From positions 1 to 10,073 of the forward strand of contig WGAW01000014.1 in NCBI GenBank assembly GCA_015494675.1: a stretch of 10,073 nucleotides of DNA, given 5' to 3'. Under the pieces are notes generated by a model, which worked only from the letters and a program-made list of their open reading frames with translations, did no database searches and was not told the origin of the DNA. Positions 6,402 to 10,073 of this stretch are shown here, in pieces. Both the position numbers and the translations under genes were made by a program. Position 1 is the stretch's first letter. The number at the start of each line of letters is the position of its first letter. Source of the stretch: Hydrogenimonas sp. (GTDB taxonomy: Bacteria > Campylobacterota > Campylobacteria > Campylobacterales > Hydrogenimonadaceae).

Positions 6402-7555
6402 CAGCGACTCTCTTTTTTCTCGAAAACGAATATACCCGAAGGCTTCGGCACCTGCCACTCGAGATTGAGCCACCACCTCTTCGGGTCGCGATCGTCGGTT
6501 CTGTATGCCTGGACCATGTTTTTGTCGTTGATCGAGAAGTATAGATATGGATGGTTCGGCGACCATCTAAGGTGTAGAACCATACCGGGAAACTTTAGTC
6601 TGCGAACCACCTTGAGCCTTCTGGCGTCCACTATCTGCACTACAGGAAACTTCTTTCCGCTGAATGTGACGGCAAGCCACTTTTTATCCGGGCTCAGAGC
6701 GGTAAAGACCGGGTTTCCCTCCACATCTATCGCCTTTATGAACCTGAAATCGTGGTCGAATACGAAAACCTTTTTGTTCCCCACCGCCGGAATGAAGAAG
6801 TAGTCGCCGCTGATACTCCAGAATCCGAAGTGGGGAACCTTCAGGATTCGCTCCTTCTTTCCCATCTTCAGAGGAACCTTTCTATACTGCATAGTATCCA
6901 GATCCAGCACTCCGACACTTTTGGAGTTGAAAAAGCCGACGACGTAGAGGTTTTTGTCTATCATCGCATCGAAAGGCACTTTTCCGGCATTCTCTATCTT
7001 CTTGTAGGGAACGAACCAGGGCCTCTTTTCACCCGCATGTTCATCCTCCAAGACCCATATCTCGTCGCTGTCCATGCAGGCAAAAACCAGGTAGTCCTTA
7101 TACTCTTTGATTCCGACGTTCCTGCTTCCGGTCTCTATGGTCTGAATGTGGTTCAGGTCACGATCCAGGATCTCCACCGTCTTGTTGTCGTAGTTGGCGA
7201 CCGCCACGTAATTGTCGCCGATTACAAACCCGATCGCGCTTCTGCTGGTTTTGTACTCTTTGAGCTTCTTCTCCTTTATAGGATCGAACTTTATAACGTA
7301 ACCGTCTCTTGTAATGACATATCCGTCGTTGTCCCTGAACTTAACGACCGCATGGTTGAAGTTGTGCATACCCTTGATCTCGCCTTTGAACATATTGTTC
7401 TCTATAACGGCGAGTGCGGAGTTTTCACGCTCGACTACAAAAATCTTGTCTTTCGATTTCGGCACGATCTGCGACGGATCGGTAATCTTCCTCTCTTTCG
7501 CCGCCAAAAGAGCGGCGACGGCAACTATTAAGAGCACTATTTTCAATATCTTCAT
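6401..7555 (-). CDS. nirF: Heme d1 biosynthesis protein NirF (periplasmic beta-propeller)
   Basis: A 384-residue protein with a signal peptide (hydrophobic 5-19, LLAA then KE), and repeated blade-like strands ending in aspartate turns (for example VEILDRD 127-133, VGVLDLD 214-220, VFVFDHD 263-269). This fits the cytochrome d1-type eight-bladed propeller without a heme c domain, which is the NirF plan. Candidate heme d1 ligands are H64 or H68 in the first blades (GMHNFNH) and H242 in VPHFGFW. NirF acts late in heme d1 formation outside the cytoplasm and is required for it, though its exact reaction is still debated. No lipobox cysteine is seen, so it is probably soluble rather than a lipoprotein. 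It overlaps the cytochrome gene upstream by 4 bp (ATGA), with AAGGA as ribosome site, and nirJ downstream by one base. Confidence 0.85.
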   Translation of the reverse strand: MKILKIVLLIVAVAALLAAKERKITDPSQIVPKSKDKIFVVERENSALAVIENNMFKGEIKGMHNFNHAVVKFRDNDGYVITRDGYVIKFDPIKEKKLKEYKTSRSAIGFVIGDNYVAVANYDNKTVEILDRDLNHIQTIETGSRNVGIKEYKDYLVFACMDSDEIWVLEDEHAGEKRPWFVPYKKIENAGKVPFDAMIDKNLYVVGFFNSKSVGVLDLDTMQYRKVPLKMGKKERILKVPHFGFWSISGDYFFIPAVGNKKVFVFDHDFRFIKAIDVEGNPVFTALSPDKKWLAVTFSGKKFPVVQIVDARRLKVVRRLKFPGMVLHLRWSPNHPYLYFSINDKNMVQAYRTDDRDPKRWWLNLEWQVPKPSGIFVFEKKESR

Positions 7556-7863
7556 TCGGCATCCTTAAACTTCATGATATAGTCGGCAAGAGCTTCTAGT
7601 TCTTCGGGCTTCAAATCTTTAAATGCCGGCATGGAGTTTCTTCTATATCCCAGCATCCTGTATGTCCCTTCCGGGTCGACTATCTGCGCGATGATTTCAC
7701 CCCTGTTTCGCTTTGAAGCGATCGTCTTGAACGAAGGCCCGAACGCTTCGGCCGTCTGGTGGTGACACCCCCAGCAGTATGTTTTGAAAAGCCTCTTGGC
7801 ATCCGCAGCCGATAGAGCGGAGGCTGCGAAGAGAGCAAGAAGCACTGCGGCTACTTTTTTCAC
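7552..7863 (-). CDS. Small periplasmic monoheme cytochrome c (NirC/NirM-like)
   Basis: A 103-residue class I cytochrome c. A signal peptide (about 1-20, SALSAA) directs it to the periplasm. One heme is bound by C30-W-G-C33-H34, and the sixth ligand is likely M78 in NSMPAF. The C-terminal helix LKPEELEALADYIMKFK (84-100) is typical of the fold. The start is a GTG at 7863 preceded by GAGGGG at a good distance. The ATGA overlap with nirF indicates one transcript. In known nir operons this position is held by NirC (linked to d1 maturation and electron donation) or NirM (cytochrome c551, donor to NirS). Sequence alone does not separate the two, so no symbol is given. It would receive electrons from the bc1 complex or other carriers and pass them to the cd1-type protein. 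Confidence 0.88.
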   Translation of the reverse strand: MKKVAAVLLALFAASALSAADAKRLFKTYCWGCHHQTAEAFGPSFKTIASKRNRGEIIAQIVDPEGTYRMLGYRRNSMPAFKDLKPEELEALADYIMKFKDAE

Positions 7864-7922
7864 GACTTTACCCCTCTTATCTGATGTTACTAAAACTCCG
7901 GGCCGAGCCCAAAATCAGGCAG

Positions 7923-7947
7923 GGGGGTGAGCGGCCCTACAACCCCC
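7923..7947. repeat. GC inverted repeat in the cytochrome gene leader
   Basis: GGGGGT at 7923-7928 pairs with ACCCCC at 7942-7947 around a 13-nt loop, with a wobble pair possible at the base. On the minus-strand transcript it would form about 60 nt upstream of the GTG start of the cytochrome gene. No T-run follows on either strand, so it is not a standard terminator. Confidence 0.5.
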
Positions 7948-7974
7948 TAAACTTCGGAATCCGAGACTTCGGGA

Positions 7975-8002
7975 CGATTTTAACGCAAAAAGCGTAAAAT
8001 CG
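7975..8002. repeat. Stem-loop with 11 base pairs and one bulge
   Basis: CGATTTTAACGC at 7975-7986 and GCGTAAAATCG at 7992-8002 are complementary apart from a single bulged base, around a loop of five A (T on the other strand). It is the longest inverted repeat in the spacer. No clean T-run follows on the minus strand; on the plus strand a T-rich but interrupted stretch follows. A role in transcript processing, attenuation or as part of a dispersed repeat is possible. Confidence 0.6.
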
Positions 8003-8057
8003 GTTCTTAAATTGCTTTTTGGATGCACTATGCGGCACACCCATAGACTCGCACGCT

Positions 8058-8085
8058 ATTCTACCATCTCTACATATACATTCAA
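8058..8085 (-). promoter_or_regulatory. Possible internal promoter for the cytochrome-nirF-nirJ-cobA genes
   Basis: On the minus strand, TTGAAT (8085-8080, 4 of 6 consensus) lies 16 bp from TAGAAT (8063-8058, 5 of 6 consensus). Transcription would start near 8051, giving a leader of about 190 nt that passes through the stem-loops described for this spacer. It would let the biosynthesis genes be expressed apart from nirS. The prediction rests only on box similarity. Confidence 0.35.
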
Positions 8086-8225
8086 CTTTTAAAAACATCC
8101 ATTAGAGACCACTTTCGTATACAGAACACTCCTACCATCCAAATATGCGGCGGCACTCATCTTCTTCTGCATAAAAAAGTGATGGAACAGTTTGTTATAT
8201 TGTCGCGGTTGAGTGAAGGAACATC

Positions 8226-8241
8226 CCTCCCCGCAGGGAGG
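8226..8241 (-). terminator. GC hairpin just downstream of nirS
   Basis: CCTCCC and GGGAGG (8226-8231 with 8236-8241) form a perfect 6-bp stem with a 4-nt loop, 10 bp beyond the nirS stop. The following bases (GATGTTCCTTC on the minus strand) contain no run of T, so it is not a classical rho-independent terminator. It could protect the 3' end of the nirS transcript or give partial termination, so that nirS is made in excess of the downstream biosynthesis proteins. Confidence 0.4.
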
Positions 8242-8251
8242 AAAGACTCTG

Positions 8252-9961
8252 TTAAGCGCCGGGTATGTGCTGGCGATGCTCTACAGAGTAGGTGAATGTC
8301 GGAGTGGTCAAGTTGTAGATATACTTGATGAATTTACCGGTCTTGGCATCGTAGATACCGATTCTTCCGGTGGTCCACTCAGAGATGAATGTCCATTTTC
8401 CGTGGTTGGCCGGTTCTGCATGAAGCAGTCTCGGCTGTACCGGATTTTTGACTTTCGGACCTTTTTTGGTCGTATAAGTGACCAGCTTCTCTTTGGAGAT
8501 TTTAGAGTCGATCTCTTTGCCTTTTACGGTCTTATACTGCGTCGCATCCCAAGTCTGCAGTACTTTACCGGTATGAGCGTCTATCAGTTTACCCTTTTTC
8601 TTGCCGACTTCGATGATTCTGTCGGTTTCGAGAGTGTCCTTGTTGATCAGATAGACCTTGTTGTAGTTGTCCGGTCCGCCGAGAACACAGTCGGCCCACA
8701 GATACGGGGTATCTTTGCTGGTACCGATAAAGAGTCCGCCTCCGGCAGTCGGTACATTGGCCACTACATCCCAGTTCATATCCCAGATAACGACGTTACC
8801 GACGTTCATGCTGACTGTCGCGTTAAGCTGACCGTATTTGTCGTTGTACCAGGAGCTTCCCTGTCCGGGGTGCGGTTTGGAGCCGGGGCCGGTATAGACC
8901 TTTGCGGCGAGTCTTTTTGTTTTGAAGTCGACAATACCCATTACGTCACTTCCCTGCGAAGCGATCATATAGTATCGGCCGATCTCTTTTCCTTCGTTCA
9001 AGAATGCGTCGTGCAGGATCTTTCCGATGTTCGGAATGTCACCGACGATCGGGAAATCGGGCTTGCTGTAGTCTACGATATAGACATGGCCGCCGTCTTT
9101 GAGCGCGAACGCGAAGTAGGGTCCGTACGGAGTGTCGGCGATCGAAGCTACACGGCTCGGCCCGATGTTGCCGTCGGGATCGATGACGCCCGCAGTCTGA
9201 TAGACTTTGAGAGGCTCGAGTGTCAGTGCGTCACAGAGTACGGCACCTCCCGGATTGTAGTTACCCGCCATCACATACTTTCCGTCCGGAGAGACCGCGA
9301 GACCTCGAGACTCCTGACCGACCTGAACACTGGCAAGAGCAGGCTGTCCCGGAGCGGCGAGGTCAAACATTGTCAGTCGTCCGGATCGGCTGATGGAGTA
9401 TGCATATCTTGGCATACGCTTGTTTGTAACGGTTACGTGAACCGCAAATCCCGCTTTGTGGCGAGAGAGAACTTTACCGGTTGTACCGTCGATGAAGTCG
9501 ACGAGAGACGCATCGCGTTCGGTCGCGAAAACGATATCCATAACGCTCTTGACATCTGTAGCATGCGGATACTTTTTCGCCAGAGCCTTTCTGTCGGCCA
9601 GAACTTTCCACGTCTTTTTGACCTCATCCAGATCCAGGCGAAGCTCGACTGTGTTTTTCCAGTGCATAAGCCAGTCTACCATGCCGGCTGCGTCATCCCT
9701 GCTAAACATATGTTTCCACTCCGGCATCGCCGTTCCGGGCTTACCGTTGAGGATAGTGTCCGCCAGCATCTGGGCATTCTTCTTTTTGAGTGCCTTGGGT
9801 CTAAGGTCGGAACCGACACCCCCCTGGTGAATCGGACCGTGACATCCCTGGCACTCTTTTTCGTAGACTTTCGCGAAGTCCATCTTCGATGTACCGGCAT
9901 AGAGCGAACCGGCGACCATTGAAACACATGCAGCCATACCAAGCAGTTTCGATAGCTTCAT
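8252..9961 (-). CDS. nirS: Cytochrome cd1 nitrite reductase-type protein (NirS family)
   Basis: A 569-residue periplasmic protein with a signal peptide (1-22), an N-terminal cytochrome c domain (heme motif C37-Q-G-C40-H41, probable sixth ligand M79 in TAMPEW), and a C-terminal eight-bladed heme d1 propeller from about 140. NirS reduces nitrite to nitric oxide. The expected proximal d1 ligand is H175 in GFAVH, and H364 in KPHPGQG matches the first distal histidine. The place of the second distal histidine (KTHP in Pseudomonas NirS) reads GTSK here, so S415 replaces it. Residues about 453-510 form a lysine-rich stretch that looks inserted between the last blades. The length is normal overall because the N-terminal arm is short. 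The ATG at 9961 follows AAAGGAGAG. NirN, the related d1-finishing protein with the same domains, is the main alternative; the gene order favours NirS. Confidence 0.8.
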   Translation of the reverse strand: MKLSKLLGMAACVSMVAGSLYAGTSKMDFAKVYEKECQGCHGPIHQGGVGSDLRPKALKKKNAQMLADTILNGKPGTAMPEWKHMFSRDDAAGMVDWLMHWKNTVELRLDLDEVKKTWKVLADRKALAKKYPHATDVKSVMDIVFATERDASLVDFIDGTTGKVLSRHKAGFAVHVTVTNKRMPRYAYSISRSGRLTMFDLAAPGQPALASVQVGQESRGLAVSPDGKYVMAGNYNPGGAVLCDALTLEPLKVYQTAGVIDPDGNIGPSRVASIADTPYGPYFAFALKDGGHVYIVDYSKPDFPIVGDIPNIGKILHDAFLNEGKEIGRYYMIASQGSDVMGIVDFKTKRLAAKVYTGPGSKPHPGQGSSWYNDKYGQLNATVSMNVGNVVIWDMNWDVVANVPTAGGGLFIGTSKDTPYLWADCVLGGPDNYNKVYLINKDTLETDRIIEVGKKKGKLIDAHTGKVLQTWDATQYKTVKGKEIDSKISKEKLVTYTTKKGPKVKNPVQPRLLHAEPANHGKWTFISEWTTGRIGIYDAKTGKFIKYIYNLTTPTFTYSVEHRQHIPGA

Positions 9962-10019
9962 TTTCTCTCCTTTTTTTGAGGTTTCCTCCCCTCATGAAGA
10001 ACATGCCGAAAGGCCGTTC

Positions 10020-10073
10020 TCACCACTCTCCCTGACTCTCCTCCTTACCTTCCTGCAGTCTCTTCTTCTCCTG
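10020..10073 (-). CDS. C-terminal end of an upstream gene (partial, low confidence)
   Basis: From the window edge the minus strand has an open frame of 17 codons ending at TGA (10022-10020). It encodes a highly charged tail, QEKKRLQEGKEESQGEW. Spacing and strand fit a gene lying 58 bp upstream of nirS in the same direction. The fragment is too short to identify. No promoter is visible between it and nirS, only short stems (GCC/GGC and GAGG/CCTC), so nirS may be transcribed from further upstream. Confidence 0.4.
   Translation of the reverse strand, partial: QEKKRLQEGKEESQGEW

Larger units (their letters stand above)
7864..8251 (-). other. 388-bp hairpin-rich non-coding spacer between nirS and the cytochrome gene
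   Basis: No convincing gene lies here. The best minus-strand reading is a 27-codon frame from 8172 with no ribosome site. The stretch contains several stem-loops: a GC stem just after nirS (8226-8241), an AT-rich stem at 7975-8002, overlapping CCGA-AGTC-TCGG and TCGGA-T-TCCGA palindromes around 7957-7974, a GGGGGT/ACCCCC pair at 7923-7947, and a GGGC-TCG-GCCC stem near 7900-7910. A candidate promoter sits at 8058-8085. TATGCGGC occurs twice as a direct repeat (8029-8036 and 8143-8150). It may be a regulated leader, a small RNA, or a dispersed intergenic repeat; the sequence alone does not decide. Confidence 0.6.

Noticed and set aside
6402..6566. A longer start for NirJ, 55 codons upstream
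   Set aside because: The extension lies inside nirF in another frame and lacks a ribosome site. The ATG at 6401 forms a TGATG junction with a ribosome site.
8089..8172. A 27-codon frame on the minus strand in the nirS-cytochrome spacer
   Set aside because: No ribosome site precedes either start and the product is not recognisable.
8213..9922. A 569-codon open frame on the plus strand opposite nirS
   Set aside because: It is a mirror frame of nirS. Its product lacks any recognisable domain, while the minus-strand frame has a signal peptide, heme motif and d1 propeller.

Overview
The window looks like part of the genome of a denitrifying, respiratory member of the Campylobacterota (Epsilonproteobacteria). 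This is inferred from protein character and gene content (periplasmic c-type cytochromes, a heme d1 pathway, a diheme cytochrome c peroxidase, tight gene packing). The sequence alone does not fix a genus. Base composition looks mid-GC by eye and fairly even along the window.

Nearly everything is on the minus strand, so the genes read from high to low coordinates. Region A (10073 to 4527) is a cytochrome cd1 / heme d1 module. It holds the tail of an unknown upstream gene, a NirS-type protein (8252-9961), a 388-bp hairpin-rich spacer, a small monoheme cytochrome c (7552-7863), NirF (6401-7555), the radical-SAM enzyme NirJ (5277-6401) and a uroporphyrinogen-III C-methyltransferase (CobA/NirE, 4527-5273). 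The last four are stitched together by ATGA or TGATG overlaps and a 3-bp gap. The methyltransferase makes precorrin-2. NirJ and NirF act late in heme d1 synthesis. The NirS-type protein would carry heme d1 in the periplasm, and the small cytochrome probably feeds it electrons or helps its maturation. The siroheme decarboxylase genes (nirDLGH type) are not in this window.

Region B (4464 to 136) is less familiar. A short-chain dehydrogenase/reductase (SDR, 3652-4464) overlaps an AraC-family regulator (2738-3655). A 268-bp intergenic region follows, with a near-consensus promoter (2550-2579) and, 4 bp upstream of its -35 box, two perfect 20-bp direct repeats at a 22-bp period (2584-2625). That layout is what one expects of an AraC-type activator site. 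The promoter would drive a compact operon of a second SDR closely similar to the first (1654-2469), a membrane-anchored diheme cytochrome c peroxidase (519-1643) and a periplasmic thioredoxin-fold protein (136-522). I read region B as a regulated periplasmic redox or stress module with paired cytosolic reductases; the inducer and substrates are unknown.

The far left holds the 3' end of a plus-strand gene (1-165) whose last 30 bp overlap the thioredoxin-fold gene tail to tail. The points most worth a second look are the direct-repeat operator and the SDR/AraC/SDR arrangement, the NirS-type protein with a serine where the second distal-side histidine is expected and a lysine-rich insertion, and the structured spacer between nirS and the cytochrome gene.
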